Part shown: positions 7,968-17,347 of the stretch, one piece after another
Layout: the number at the start of each line of letters is the position of its first letter
Numbering within the stretch: the first letter of the stretch is position 1
Source: Methylibium rhizosphaerae
GTDB lineage: Bacteria; Pseudomonadota; Gammaproteobacteria; Burkholderiales; Burkholderiaceae_C
Assembly: GCF_006386545.1 (NCBI RefSeq)
Contig: NZ_SWAR01000029.1
Span: 1-64,000, forward strand
Length of the DNA stretch: 64,000 bases
Direction of reading: 5' to 3'
Program-made: the position numbers and the translations under genes
The notes under the pieces: model-generated
What the model was told of the DNA's origin: nothing
The model's input: the letters and a program-made list of their open reading frames with translations, nothing else
The model's database searches: none

Positions 7968-9958
7968 TCGGAACTCAGGGCCACCACCGGGTCGAGCTGC
8001 GCGGCCTTGCGCGCGGGCAGGAAGCCGAACACCAGGCCGGTGGCAAAGGCGCAGCCGAAGGCCAGCAGCACCGGTGCGAGCGAGTACTGCACCGGCGTGC
8101 CGAAGGCGCCGATGACGGCGGCCGTGGCCAGCCCGCCCACCACGCCGATGGCGCCGCCGAGTGCCGACACCACCACCGCCTCGATGAGGAACTGCTGCAT
8201 GATGTTGCGCTCGCGTGCGCCGGTGGCCATGCGGATGCCGATCTCGCGGGTTCGCTCGGTCACCGACACCAGCATGATGTTCATCACGCCGATGCCGCCC
8301 ACCAGCAGCGAGATCGCCGCGATGGAGCCCAGCAGGATGGTCATCGTGTTCTGCGTCTCCTCGGTGCTTTCGATCAGCGAGGCCATGTTGCGGATCTGGA
8401 AGTCCACCACGCCGTGGCGCTCGAGCAGCAGCGACTCCACCGCGGCCTGCGTGTCGTCGATGCGCGAGACGTCCTGCACCGCGACCGTCACGTTGCGCAG
8501 GAAGCGCTGGCCCGACAGCCGCAGGCTGCTGGTCGCATAGGGCACGAACACCACGTCGTCCTGGTCGCTGCCCATCGGCGAGGCGCCGCGCTCGCTCATC
8601 ACGCCGATCACCTGGAAGATGATGTTGTTGACCAGCACGTGCCTGCCCAGCGGGCTCTCGCCGCCGGGGAACAGCGCCCTGGCCACGGTCTGCCCCAGCA
8701 CCGCGACCGTCGCATAGGTGGCCGAGTCCTCCTCGGTGAAGAAGGTGCCCTGGGCCACCGGCCACTGCCGCACCTGCGGAAACTTCGCCGAGGTGCCGTT
8801 GATGCTGCTGCTGTAGTCCGAGCCGCCGTAGCGCAGCGTGACGCTGCTGTTCTGCTCGGGTATGGCGCCCAGCACGTTGGGCAGGGTGTCGATCGCATCG
8901 ACGTCGCCCACCACCAGCGTGGCGGTGCTGTTGAAGCCGCGCTGGTTGGGCGCGCCCGGGCGCACCAGCATCAGGTTGGTGCCCATGGCGCTGATGCGGT
9001 CGATGACCGCCTGCTTGGCACCGTCGCCGATGGCCAGCATCGCGATCACCGAACCCACGCCGATCACGATGCCCAGCAGGGTGAGCACCGAGCGGAAGAT
9101 GTTGGCCCGCAGCGCCCGCAGCGCGGTGCGGGCGGCTTCCAGCACGTCGGCCAGGTGCGAGCCGCCGTCGCTGGCGAAGGCCGGCTGGAAGTCGGCCTGC
9201 GGCAGGGGCGCCTCGGCCGCCGCCTCGCGGCCGCTGTCGGACACGATGTTGCCGTCCTTGATCTCGATCTGGCGGTGCGCATGTTCGGCCACCTCGCGGG
9301 CATGCGTGATCAGGATCACCGTGTGCCCGCGAGCCGACAGCTCCGAGAGCATGCGCATCACGTCGGCGCCGCTCCTGCTGTCGAGCGCGCCGGTGGGTTC
9401 GTCGGCCAGGATGATGCGGCCGCCGTTCATCAGCGCACGCGCGATCGACACGCGCTGCTGCTGCCCGCCCGACAGCTGGTTCGGCCGGTGCTCCAGCCGC
9501 TCGCCCAGGCCGAGTTCGGCGAGCAGCGCCTGTGCGCGTGCGCGGCGCTGCTCGGTGGGCAGGCCCGAATACATGGCCGGCACCTCGACGTTCTCGGTCG
9601 CGTTGGCGGCCGCAATGAGGTGGTAGCTCTGGAAGATGAAGCCGAAGTCCTCGCGCCGCAGCTGCGCCAGCTCGTCGCGCGAGAAGTTCGAGACGTCTCG
9701 GCCCATGAACCGGTAGCTGCCGGTGGTGGGGCGGTCCAGGCAGCCGAGGATGTTCATCAGCGTGGACTTGCCCGAACCCGACGCCCCCATGATCGCGACG
9801 AACTCGCCGGCGTGGATGCTGAGGTCGATGCCGTGCAGCACCTCGACCGCGAGCTCGCCGTTGCGGTAGGTCTTGGTGATGCCGCGCAGCTCGATCAGCG
9901 GCACCTGCGCCGCAGGCTGCGCGTCGCCCGCGAGTGCCGGCGTCGGGTCGCGCTGCAT
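7964..9958 (-). CDS. macB: MacB-type ABC efflux transporter, fused ATPase and permease
   Basis: A 664-residue fusion. The ATPase half (about 22-250) shows Walker [10 protein letters not shown], signature LSGGQQQR and Walker [13 protein letters not shown]. The permease half has a transmembrane helix near 290 ([19 protein letters not shown]), a large periplasmic domain and three C-terminal helices ending in [15 protein letters not shown], the standard MacB/FtsX layout. The family exports macrolides, lipopeptides, siderophores or toxins; the substrate cannot be read here. The ATG overlaps the macA stop (TGATG) and the stop overlaps the outer-membrane factor start, so the three genes form one operon. 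Confidence 0.94.
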   Translation of the reverse strand: MQRDPTPALAGDAQPAAQVPLIELRGITKTYRNGELAVEVLHGIDLSIHAGEFVAIMGASGSGKSTLMNILGCLDRPTTGSYRFMGRDVSNFSRDELAQLRREDFGFIFQSYHLIAAANATENVEVPAMYSGLPTEQRRARAQALLAELGLGERLEHRPNQLSGGQQQRVSIARALMNGGRIILADEPTGALDSRSGADVMRMLSELSARGHTVILITHAREVAEHAHRQIEIKDGNIVSDSGREAAAEAPLPQADFQPAFASDGGSHLADVLEAARTALRALRANIFRSVLTLLGIVIGVGSVIAMLAIGDGAKQAVIDRISAMGTNLMLVRPGAPNQRGFNSTATLVVGDVDAIDTLPNVLGAIPEQNSSVTLRYGGSDYSSSINGTSAKFPQVRQWPVAQGTFFTEEDSATYATVAVLGQTVARALFPGGESPLGRHVLVNNIIFQVIGVMSERGASPMGSDQDDVVFVPYATSSLRLSGQRFLRNVTVAVQDVSRIDDTQAAVESLLLERHGVVDFQIRNMASLIESTEETQNTMTILLGSIAAISLLVGGIGVMNIMLVSVTERTREIGIRMATGARERNIMQQFLIEAVVVSALGGAIGVVGGLATAAVIGAFGTPVQYSLAPVLLAFGCAFATGLVFGFLPARKAAQLDPVVALSSE

Positions 9959-11295
9959 CAGCGCCCCCTGCCGCCGCCGGCCCCGCCGGGCGGCATGCCC
10001 ATCGGCCCTTGCTGCAGGCCGCCCTGCTGCGGCGGGCGCTGGGCGCTGTTCTGCGACGGCGGCGGGCGCACGCCGGCGATGACCTGGTCGCCCTCGGTCA
10101 GGCCGGACAGCACCTGCACCTGCACCCGGTTGGTGACGCCGGTCTCGACCTGGCGCTCCTCGATGTGGCCGTCGGCGTCGATCACCTTCACCGTCGCGCG
10201 GCGCGGCCGGTGGCTGGCTTGCGGCGCAGCAGGCGCCGCCTCGCCGCTGCGCTCGCGTCGCGGGCGGTCCGCTCGCCCGGCGCCGCCCTGCAGCGCCGAC
10301 GCGGGGATCAGCAGCGTGTCCCCGGCACGCGCGGCAATGAAGAACACCTGCGCGGTCATCTGCGTCATCAGGCTGCGGTTCACGTTCGGCACGTCGAACA
10401 GCGCGTTGTAGAGCACCACGTTGTTGGTCACCGTGGGTGTGGGCTCCACCTTGCGCAGCTGGCCGCTCCAGCGCCGGCCCTGGCTGCCCAGCGTGGTGAA
10501 GTACACGTCCATGCCCTGGCGCAGCTTGCCGACGTCGGCTTCGGACACCTGCGTCTGCACCGTCATCGTCGACAGGTCGGCGATGCGCATGATGATCGGC
10601 GCCGACTGGTTGGCATTGATGGTCTGGCCCTGGCGCGCGGTGATCGACACCACCGTGCCGGCCATCGGCGCATAGATCCTGGTGTAGTTGAGGTTGGCCT
10701 CGTCGGCGCGCAGCGACGAGTCGGTCTGGTCGATCTGCGCCTTCACGGCCTCCAGCTGTGCGCGCGCCGAGCGCAGCGCGGCTTCGGCCTGCTGCAGGGC
10801 TTCGGCGGTGGTGGCGTCCTCGGCCATCAGGTTCTGCTGGCGCTGGAACTGCAGCTGCGCGAGCGCGAGCTGCGCCTCGCGGTCCTTCATGGTGGCCTGC
10901 AGGTTGCGCAGCGACGCGCGCCGCGCATCCACGTTGGCGGCCAGCACGGTGGCGTCGATCTCGGCCAGCAGGTCGCCGGTGTTGACGACGCTGCCGACCT
11001 CCACATGGATCTTCTTCAGCTGGCCCGACACCTGCGCGCCCACGTCCACGTAGTCGCGCGGCTGCACCGTGCCGGTGGCGCTGACGAGGTCCTCGATGTC
11101 ACCGCGCTGTACGGTGGCCAGGACGTACTGGTCGCGCACGTTCTTGCCGCCGTGGAACTTCTGCCAGCCGAACCAGCCGGCAGCGGCCAGCGCCGCGAGC
11201 GCCAGCAGCCCGGCCGCATAGCGCAACGAGCGGCGCGAATGCCAGCTTCGGCGAACGCTTTCGGAAGGCGGCGGGGCGGTGTGGTGCTGGTTCAT
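9958..11295 (-). CDS. macA: MacA-type periplasmic adaptor (membrane fusion protein)
   Basis: A 445-residue adaptor linking MacB to the outer-membrane factor. An N-terminal membrane anchor (residues 26-44, [19 protein letters not shown]) precedes the lipoyl/barrel-sandwich block ([21 protein letters not shown]) and a long alpha-helical hairpin rich in Gln and Ala (about 115-190). A beta-barrel with [13 protein letters not shown] and a C-terminal membrane-proximal domain follow. The C-terminus is unusually Gly/Pro/Gln-rich ([13 protein letters not shown]). It is the first gene of the macAB-OMF operon; candidate control sites lie upstream at 11365-11433. Confidence 0.93.
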   Translation of the reverse strand: MNQHHTAPPPSESVRRSWHSRRSLRYAAGLLALAALAAAGWFGWQKFHGGKNVRDQYVLATVQRGDIEDLVSATGTVQPRDYVDVGAQVSGQLKKIHVEVGSVVNTGDLLAEIDATVLAANVDARRASLRNLQATMKDREAQLALAQLQFQRQQNLMAEDATTAEALQQAEAALRSARAQLEAVKAQIDQTDSSLRADEANLNYTRIYAPMAGTVVSITARQGQTINANQSAPIIMRIADLSTMTVQTQVSEADVGKLRQGMDVYFTTLGSQGRRWSGQLRKVEPTPTVTNNVVLYNALFDVPNVNRSLMTQMTAQVFFIAARAGDTLLIPASALQGGAGRADRPRRERSGEAAPAAPQASHRPRRATVKVIDADGHIEERQVETGVTNRVQVQVLSGLTEGDQVIAGVRPPPSQNSAQRPPQQGGLQQGPMGMPPGGAGGGRGR

Positions 11296-11364
11296 GAATC
11301 GGAAGGCGTGCGGGCTCTTGCATGCGAGTCTGTTGCCCGCACGTCACCGGCGCTTTCAAGCGCG

Positions 11365-11379
11365 GGTAAAGAAAGGTAA
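11365..11379 (-). promoter_or_regulatory. Direct repeat with 10-bp period, possible response-regulator site for macA
   Basis: GGTAAAGAAAGGTAA holds two GGTAA elements starting exactly 10 bases apart (TTACC-TTTCT-TTACC on the macA strand), about 70 bases before the macA start. Helically phased pentamer repeats are the usual target of OmpR/PhoB-family regulators. No cognate regulator gene lies nearby, so assignment is tentative. Confidence 0.3.
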
Positions 11380-11415
11380 TGCGCCCCGCCGTGTCATGAA
11401 CGCCTTGAAACGGCC

Positions 11416-11433
11416 TGTCAGCCCAGGCTGACA
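11416..11433. promoter_or_regulatory. Perfect inverted repeat, candidate operator
   Basis: TGTCAGCCCAGGCTGACA has two 8-base arms (TGTCAGCC/GGCTGACA) around a 2-base centre. It lies between macA (minus, starting at 11295) and the small gene at 11528 (plus). Dimeric-repressor geometry is plausible; in RNA it could only form a hairpin with a very tight loop. Confidence 0.3.
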
Positions 11434-11527
11434 AGCACGGCCCAGCCGCACCGACAGCCGGCAGCCGGTGCTTGCGTGAAGATGCACGCCAGCACCTGGA
11501 CACGGCAAACAGCGCAAGGAGACGGCC

Positions 11528-11716
11528 ATGGACCACAGGGATACGTGGGTGAACGAAGTCCGCTTGTGGTTCTACGGCGGCACCCCGCCGCGCGACCAGG
11601 CCGACGAGGAAGAAGCGCTGCTGGGTGCCGAAGCCACCACCGGCGCGCTGATCCCGCCGCTGCTCACCATCACGCCGCCGCTGCGCAAGCCGGTGCCGAG
11701 GCTGCCGCCGAAGTAG
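11528..11716 (+). CDS. Small hypothetical protein (62 aa)
   Basis: A short frame preceded by a good ribosome binding site (AAGGAGA, six bases before the ATG). The product is acidic in the middle (DQADEEEALLG) and ends in a Pro-rich basic stretch (TPPLRKPVPRLPPK), with no signal peptide or membrane segment. I do not recognise it. The strong ribosome site and its separation from neighbours favour a real gene; it fills most of the macA to aldo/keto-reductase gap. Confidence 0.45.
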   Translation: MDHRDTWVNEVRLWFYGGTPPRDQADEEEALLGAEATTGALIPPLLTITPPLRKPVPRLPPK

Positions 11717-11749
11717 CCGCCCCCGCACGCGCTGCGGCGTGCTTGCGCC

Positions 11750-12742
11750 TCAGGCGGCCAGCGGCTTGGTGATCTCGTCGATCTTCGCCAGCACCTCGGG
11801 CGTCAGCTTCGGTGCCAGGTCCAGCGCGCCCAGGTTGCTCTGCAGCTGCTCGAGCTTGCTGGCCCCCAGGATCACCGTGCTCACCCGCGGGTTGCTGTTC
11901 ACCCAGGCGATGGCCAGCTGGGCCACCGTGCCGCCCAGGTCGCGGGCGATCGCCTCGAGCTTCTCGACCGCCGCGTTCTTCTCCGGGCTCAGCAGGTTGT
12001 CGCGCAGGAAGGCCATGTTCTCCATCGCGCCGCGGCTGCCTTCGGGCAGGCCGCCGCGGTACTTGCCGGTGAGCAGGCCGCTGGCCAGCGGGCTCCAGGT
12101 GGTGAGACCGAGGCCGATGTCGTCGTAGAGCCGCGCGTATTCCTGCTCGACCCGCTTGCGGTGGAACAGGTGGTACTGCGGCTGCTCCATCACCGGCTTG
12201 TGCAGGTGGTGGCGCTCGGCCACCTCATGGGCCGCGCGGATCTCGTCGGCCGACCACTCGCTGGTGCCCCAGTACAGCGCCTTGCCCTGCCGGATCATGT
12301 CGCTCATGGCCCAGACCGTTTCCTCGATCGGCGTGAACGGGTCGGGCCGGTGGCAGAACACCAGGTCCACGAAGTCGAGCTGCAGGCGCTTCAGCGAGCC
12401 GTCGATCGCCTGCATCAGGTACTTGCGGTTGAGGGTGTCCTGGCGGTTGGGCAGGCGCGGCTGGCCGGCCTTGGCCCGGTCGAGCCCCCAGAAGAACTTG
12501 GTCGACACCACGTAGTTCAGCCGCGGGCGGCCCAGCTGCCGCAGCGCCTCGCCCATCACCACCTCGCTCTGCCCGCCGGCATAGGCCTCGGCGTTGTCGA
12601 AGAAGTTGACGCCGGCATCCATGGCGGCGGCCAGCATCTCGCGCGCCGCCCCGGTGTCGACCTGGTTGCCGTACGTCACCCATGAGCCCAGCGACAGCTC
12701 GCTCACCTGCAGGCCCGATCGGCCCAGACGGCGGTATTGCAT
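11750..12742 (-). CDS. Aldo/keto reductase, Kv-beta/YghZ-like
   Basis: NADPH-dependent (alpha/beta)8 oxidoreductase of 330 residues. The start [20 protein letters not shown] is the typical family opening. Catalytic Asp and Tyr are in [15 protein letters not shown], catalytic Lys in VVSTKFFWG, and the His is in VFCHRPDP. The length and the C-terminal block [20 protein letters not shown] match the AKR7/Kv-beta-like bacterial group that reduces reactive aldehydes such as methylglyoxal; the substrate here is unknown. It is divergent from pepP across a 95-base gap that must hold both promoters. For pepP a TTGAAT box and the -10-like CGATAGACT at 12791 are visible. Confidence 0.9.
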   Translation of the reverse strand: MQYRRLGRSGLQVSELSLGSWVTYGNQVDTGAAREMLAAAMDAGVNFFDNAEAYAGGQSEVVMGEALRQLGRPRLNYVVSTKFFWGLDRAKAGQPRLPNRQDTLNRKYLMQAIDGSLKRLQLDFVDLVFCHRPDPFTPIEETVWAMSDMIRQGKALYWGTSEWSADEIRAAHEVAERHHLHKPVMEQPQYHLFHRKRVEQEYARLYDDIGLGLTTWSPLASGLLTGKYRGGLPEGSRGAMENMAFLRDNLLSPEKNAAVEKLEAIARDLGGTVAQLAIAWVNSNPRVSTVILGASKLEQLQSNLGALDLAPKLTPEVLAKIDEITKPLAA

Positions 12743-12837
12743 TTGTTGTCTCCAGCAGAAGAAATGTTGAATCGGTGCCGGCAGGGCCGGCGATAGACTG
12801 CAAAGGCCCCGAAGCCTAACGAGAAGCGTTTAACCCC

Positions 12838-14208
12838 ATGGACCACTCCATGTACGCCGCCCGCCGCACGCGCGTGATCGAGGCGCTGCGAGCCGCCGGC
12901 GGCGGCGTCGCCGTGCTGGCCACCGCGCCCGAGCGCCAGCGCAATGCCGACAACCACCACCCGTTCCGGCACGACAGCAGCTTCTACTACCTGAGCGGCT
13001 TCGCCGAGCCGGAGTCCTGGCTGGTGCTCACCAGCACCGGGCGCTCCCTGCTCTTCTGCCGCCCGCGCGATGCCGAACGCGAGCTGTGGGACGGCTACCG
13101 CCTGGGGCCGGAGGCCGCCCCGGGCGAGCTGGGCGTGGACGAAGCCCATCCCATCAGCCGGCTCGACGACGAGCTGCCGCCGCTGCTCAACGGCCAGCCC
13201 GGCGTGTGGTTCCCGTTCGGCGGCTCGCAGGAGGTGCCCAGGCGAGTGACCCAATGGCTCGACACCGTGCGCTCGCACGAACGCATGGGCTGGATCATGC
13301 CGACCCAGCAGCGCGACCTGAACAGCCTGGTCGACGAGATGCGGCTGTTCAAGGACGAGCACGAACTCGCGCTGATGCGCCGTGCCGCGCAGATCAGCGC
13401 GCAGGCGCATGTGCGTGCGATGCGCTTCGCGCGGCCGGGCTGCCGCGAATACGAGGTCGAAGCCGAGCTGCTGCACGAGTTCCGCCGCCAGGGCGCCAGC
13501 GGCCCCGCCTACGGCAGCATCGTCGCGGCCGGCCGCAACGCCTGCGTGCTGCACTACGAAGCCGGCGATGCGCCGCTGCAGGCCGGCGAGCTGTGCCTCA
13601 TCGACGCCGGCTGCGAATACGGCAGCTACGCGAGCGACATCACCCGCACCTTCCCGGTGAACGGTCGCTTCAGCGGCCCGCAGCGCGAGCTGTACGACCT
13701 GGTGGTGGCCGCGCAGGAAGCCGCCGTGGCCGCCACCCGCCCGGGCGCTCGCAAGCAGGACGGCCACTGGGCCGCGGTGCGGGTGCTGAGCCAGGGCCTG
13801 CTCGACACGGGCCTGCTGTCGCGCGACGCGCACGGCAGCCTCGACGACGTGATCGAGCGCGCGGCCTACCGCCGCTACTACATGCACGGCACCGGCCATT
13901 GGCTGGGCCTGGACGTGCATGACGCGGGCGACTACCTGTCGCAGGCCGAAGCGCCGGTGGACCAGCCCGACGGAATGGGCGGGCGCCGCACCTCCAAGCC
14001 GTCGCGGCTGCTGCTGCCGGGCATGGTGCTCACCATCGAGCCGGGCCTGTACGTGCGGCCGGCGCCCGACGTGCCCGAACGCTGGTGGCACATCGGCATC
14101 CGCATCGAGGACGACGCGGTGGTCACGGCAGAAGGCTGCGAGCTGATGTCGCGCGGCGCGCCGGTGCGCGCCGACGAGATCGAAGCGCTGATGCGGGATG
14201 CACGATGA
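12838..14208 (+). CDS. pepP: Xaa-Pro aminopeptidase (aminopeptidase P)
   Basis: Metallopeptidase of 456 residues that removes an N-terminal residue preceding proline. The N-terminal creatinase-like domain (to about 175) contains NADNHHPFRHDSSFYYLSGF. The C-terminal pita-bread domain carries the dinuclear metal ligands in LIDAGCEYGSYASDITRTFP (two Asp), YMHGTGHWLGLDVHD (His), TIEPGLY (Glu) and GIRIEDD (Glu). Starts at 12838 and 12850 are both in frame. It overlaps the next gene by four bases (ATGA). pepP often follows murU in related genomes (from memory); here about 12 kb separates them. Confidence 0.94.
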   Translation: MDHSMYAARRTRVIEALRAAGGGVAVLATAPERQRNADNHHPFRHDSSFYYLSGFAEPESWLVLTSTGRSLLFCRPRDAERELWDGYRLGPEAAPGELGVDEAHPISRLDDELPPLLNGQPGVWFPFGGSQEVPRRVTQWLDTVRSHERMGWIMPTQQRDLNSLVDEMRLFKDEHELALMRRAAQISAQAHVRAMRFARPGCREYEVEAELLHEFRRQGASGPAYGSIVAAGRNACVLHYEAGDAPLQAGELCLIDAGCEYGSYASDITRTFPVNGRFSGPQRELYDLVVAAQEAAVAATRPGARKQDGHWAAVRVLSQGLLDTGLLSRDAHGSLDDVIERAAYRRYYMHGTGHWLGLDVHDAGDYLSQAEAPVDQPDGMGGRRTSKPSRLLLPGMVLTIEPGLYVRPAPDVPERWWHIGIRIEDDAVVTAEGCELMSRGAPVRADEIEALMRDAR

Positions 14209-15653
14209 CCGACCACGAATATGCCGACATGTTCGAGCTGGCGCCGGTGTCGCTCTGGCTCGAGGACTACAGCGCGCTCAAGTCCCTGTTCGAGCGCTGG
14301 CGCGCCGAAGGCGTGAACGACCTGCGCAGCCACCTGCGCGCCGACCGGCAGCGGGTGGCCGAATGCTCGCGCTGCATCCGCGTGCTGCGGGTGAACCGCC
14401 GCACGCTGGAGCTGTACGCCGCGGCCAGCATGGAGGCGCTCGTCGACGGGCTGCCCCGCGTGTTCCGCGACGACATGCTCGACCAGCACGTCGAGGAGCT
14501 GGCCCAGTTGTGGGAAGGCCGCACCCGCTTCTCCAGCCAGACGGTCAACTACAGCCTGGCCGGCCGGCGGCTCGACATCCTGCTCAATGCCCACGTCCTG
14601 CCCGGCCATGAAGGCGACTGGGGCCGCGTGCTGCTGGCCATCGAGGACGTGACCGAACGGGTGCAGGCGCAGCAGCGCCTGTCGATGAGCGAGCTGTATG
14701 CGCGCGGGCTGTTCGAGCATTCGCCGGTGTCGCTGTGGGTCGAGGACTTCTCATCGGTCAAGCGCCTGCTCGACGACGCGCGGGAGCAGGGCATCAGCGA
14801 CTTCCGCACCTTCACCGACGTGCACCCGGAGTTCGTGGACCGCTGCATGGCCGAGATCCGGGTGGTCGACGTGAACCAGCAGACGCTCAGGATGTTTGCC
14901 GCGCGCGACCGCCACGAGCTGCTCAGGTCGCTGAACCTGGTGTTCCGCGACGACATGCGCGCGAGCTTCACCGAGCAGCTGGTGGAGCTGTGGCAGGGCA
15001 AGCTGTTCCAGCAGCGCGAGGTGGTGAACTACGCGCTGTCGGGCGACAAGCTGCACGTGCTGCTGCAGTTCTCGGTGTTCCCCGGCCACGAGCAGCACTG
15101 GGACCTGGTGCTGGTGTCGCTCACCGACATCACCGCCCGCAAGCAGGCCGAGGCCTACCTCGAATTCCTCGGCAAGCATGACGTGCTGACCAAGCTGCGC
15201 AACCGCTCGTTCTTCGCCGACGAGCTCAACCGGCTGGAACGCAAGGGCCCGTTCCCGGTGACGGTGATCGTGGGCGACCTCAACGGCCTGAAGTTCGCCA
15301 ATGACGAACTCGGCCATGCGGCCGGCGATGCACTGCTGCGTCGCGCCGGCGAAGTGCTGGGCAAGTCGGTGGACAAGCCGGCCTGCGCGGCGCGCATCGG
15401 CGGCGACGAGTTCGCGCTGCTGTTGCCGGCCACCGATGAACGCGGCGGCGAGCAGGTGATCGAGCGCATCGGCGAGCTGGTGGAGCTCAACAACCAGTTC
15501 TACGGCGGACCGGAGCTTTCGTTCGCGCTCGGCGCGGCCACCTGCCAGTCGGGCGACCGGCTGGAAGCCACGGTGAACCGCGCCGACCAGCAGATGTACG
15601 TGTCGAAGAAGGCCTACTACGCCGACGGGCGACACAACCGCCGCAAGGGATGA
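14205..15653 (+). CDS. PAS-PAS-GGDEF diguanylate cyclase
   Basis: A 482-residue soluble protein. Two PAS-like sensor modules are tandem duplicates: residues about 10-155 and 165-315 both contain PVSLW-ED, VFRDDM, ELW-G, VNY-L and PGHE--W at matching positions. A GGDEF domain follows (about 328-475) with GDLNGLKFANDELGHAAGD and an intact RIGGDEFALLL active site, so cyclic di-GMP synthesis is expected. I see no RxxD inhibitory site five residues before GGDEF, so product feedback is probably absent. No membrane segment is visible. It overlaps pepP and the LysR gene by four bases each. Confidence 0.9.
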   Translation: MTDHEYADMFELAPVSLWLEDYSALKSLFERWRAEGVNDLRSHLRADRQRVAECSRCIRVLRVNRRTLELYAAASMEALVDGLPRVFRDDMLDQHVEELAQLWEGRTRFSSQTVNYSLAGRRLDILLNAHVLPGHEGDWGRVLLAIEDVTERVQAQQRLSMSELYARGLFEHSPVSLWVEDFSSVKRLLDDAREQGISDFRTFTDVHPEFVDRCMAEIRVVDVNQQTLRMFAARDRHELLRSLNLVFRDDMRASFTEQLVELWQGKLFQQREVVNYALSGDKLHVLLQFSVFPGHEQHWDLVLVSLTDITARKQAEAYLEFLGKHDVLTKLRNRSFFADELNRLERKGPFPVTVIVGDLNGLKFANDELGHAAGDALLRRAGEVLGKSVDKPACAARIGGDEFALLLPATDERGGEQVIERIGELVELNNQFYGGPELSFALGAATCQSGDRLEATVNRADQQMYVSKKAYYADGRHNRRKG

Positions 15654-16537
15654 GCGCCGCGTCGCCTTCGCTGCCGCAGCTGCGCGCCTTTGCGGCGGCG
15701 GCGCGCTACGGCAGCTTCTCGGCGGCGGCCCGGTCGCTGGGTGTTTCGCAAAGCGCCCTGAGCCATGCCATCGGCCAGCTCGAGAAGTCGCTGGCGGCCA
15801 GGCTGTTCCTACGCACGTCGCGGGCCTGCAAGCTCACGCCCACCGGCGAGACGCTGCTGCCGCGGGTGCAGTCGGCGCTGGCCGACATCGACGGCCTGGC
15901 CGCCCTGGCGCGGCGTTCGGCCACCGAGGTGGAGCTGAAGCTGCTGGTGATCCCGTCGTTCGCGTCCTACTTCCTGATCGACCGCCTGCCGGTCTGGCAG
16001 TCGCGCCATGCAGGCATCGCCTTCACCTTCGCCCGCCACTTCCTCGAATACGAGGACATCGTCACCGAGGTGGACGCCGCCATCCTGTGGGGCGACGGCA
16101 GCTGGCCCAACGCCGAGAGCGTGCTGCTGGGCGGCAACGAGCTGGTGGTGGTGGCCGCGCCCAGGCACCCGGCCATCAAGGCCTTCGCCCGCGGCAGGGT
16201 CGATCGCTCCCAGCTGCTCGACCATGTGGAAGTGCCCGAGGCCTGGCGTCAGGTGGCGGCCGAGGCGCAGATCGCCTTCACCGGCACGGAACACGCGCTG
16301 TCGTTCAACCTGTATTCGCAGGTGCTCGAAGCCGCCGAGCGCGGCCTGGGCGTGGCCGCGCTGCCGCGGTTCGTGGCGGCACGCGCGCTCGAGCGCGGCA
16401 CGCTGGTCACGGTGATCGAGCGCCGCGTACGGCTGCCCGGCGGCTACTACCTCGTGCACAAGCCCGAGGTGCGCTACAGCGCCGCGCTGCGGTCGTTCAG
16501 GGACTGGTTGCTGGGGCAGGCGCGGGCGGGGTTGTAG
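15650..16537 (+). CDS. LysR family transcriptional regulator (GcvA-like)
   Basis: A 295-residue LysR-type regulator. The winged helix-turn-helix spans residues 8-66 (LRAFAAAARYGSFSAAARSL, then VSQSALSHAIGQLEK). The rest is a periplasmic-binding-like effector domain resembling GcvA/AmpR (RHFLEYEDIVTEVDAAILWG, VLLGGNELVVVAAPRH). It is the third gene in a chain of four-base overlaps with pepP and the GGDEF gene. A LysE exporter lies beyond the DarTG islet, so this regulator could once have neighboured and controlled it; that is inference. Confidence 0.9.
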   Translation: MSAASPSLPQLRAFAAAARYGSFSAAARSLGVSQSALSHAIGQLEKSLAARLFLRTSRACKLTPTGETLLPRVQSALADIDGLAALARRSATEVELKLLVIPSFASYFLIDRLPVWQSRHAGIAFTFARHFLEYEDIVTEVDAAILWGDGSWPNAESVLLGGNELVVVAAPRHPAIKAFARGRVDRSQLLDHVEVPEAWRQVAAEAQIAFTGTEHALSFNLYSQVLEAAERGLGVAALPRFVAARALERGTLVTVIERRVRLPGGYYLVHKPEVRYSAALRSFRDWLLGQARAGL

Positions 16538-16762
16538 GGCGACCTGTTTGGAGACATCACGATGCGCCTCGGGCCAGCTAAGGATGAAACGCTGCACGCC
16601 GCGACGCCTTCACGCCCAAGCAGATGCTTCGCGCCTCTATGAACACGGCGGTGACAATGGGCGCTATGTTGCGTAGGAAAATGGAACCCTTGCAGTACCA
16701 GCCGTAGCAGCTGACTGCCTTTGTGGCGTTGGTCGCTTAGATGGTGCAAGACCACTGGAACG

Positions 16763-17344
16763 ATGGATCCTCGAGTCACTGATCTGCACTGCATCATGCC
16801 GATTGACAACGTCGCATCGGTGATTCAGCACGGAGTGCTTTCGTACGAGATGGCTGCCAAGCTGCATCACTCCAGCGTGGCGATGCGCGTCATCCAGGAC
16901 AAAAGGGACCAGAAATCGGTACCTGGAGGGCTTAGGCTTCACCAGTACGCGAACCTGTATTTCCATGCGCGCAACCCTATGCTGTTTAAGCGCAGGAGCG
17001 AGGACGTGTGCGTACTGCGACTGTCGACCGGCGTATTCCAAATCAACGGCGCAGTCATTTCGGACCAGAACGCCGCGAGCGACTACGTTCGCTTCCTCGC
17101 ACCATCGCAATGGCGGCTACTGGACTTCGAGGACATCTTCGCACGGGACTGGCGTCACCCAGATGACCTCTATCGCTACTACAGACACAAGTCGCGCAAG
17201 TGCGCCGAAGTGCTTGTTCCGAGGAGGGTGCCCGCGGACATGATCGTTGGCGCCTACGTTGCTGACACAGGGGCCCGCGGGAGAATGGTTCAAAGCGGGT
17301 TCGACCTGCCGATCGAGGTCACCCCAGACTTCTTCTTTAGGTAA
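16763..17344 (+). CDS. darT: DarT-type ssDNA ADP-ribosyltransferase toxin
   Basis: A 193-residue DUF4433/DarT protein. In the family it transfers ADP-ribose from NAD+ to bases in single-stranded DNA, stalling replication, and some members act against phage. Visible hallmarks are MPIDNVASVIQHGVLSYE at the N-terminus, YANLYFHARNPMLF (residues 62-75, NAD site) and SRKCAEVLVP with the expected catalytic Glu149. The ATG at 16763 is chosen; a TTG at 16721 would add 14 residues unlike the family. G+C is well below the neighbours. The 225 bases before it hold no gene I can support; a weak GTGACA/TAGGAA promoter-like pair lies near 16650-16680. darG follows after three bases. Confidence 0.93.
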   Translation: MDPRVTDLHCIMPIDNVASVIQHGVLSYEMAAKLHHSSVAMRVIQDKRDQKSVPGGLRLHQYANLYFHARNPMLFKRRSEDVCVLRLSTGVFQINGAVISDQNAASDYVRFLAPSQWRLLDFEDIFARDWRHPDDLYRYYRHKSRKCAEVLVPRRVPADMIVGAYVADTGARGRMVQSGFDLPIEVTPDFFFR

Positions 17345-17347
17345 CAC

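Noticed and set aside
16721-16762. TTG extension of DarT by 14 residues
   Set aside because: The added residues (rich in Trp, Arg and Lys) do not resemble DarT N-termini; ATG 16763 leads directly into the conserved part.
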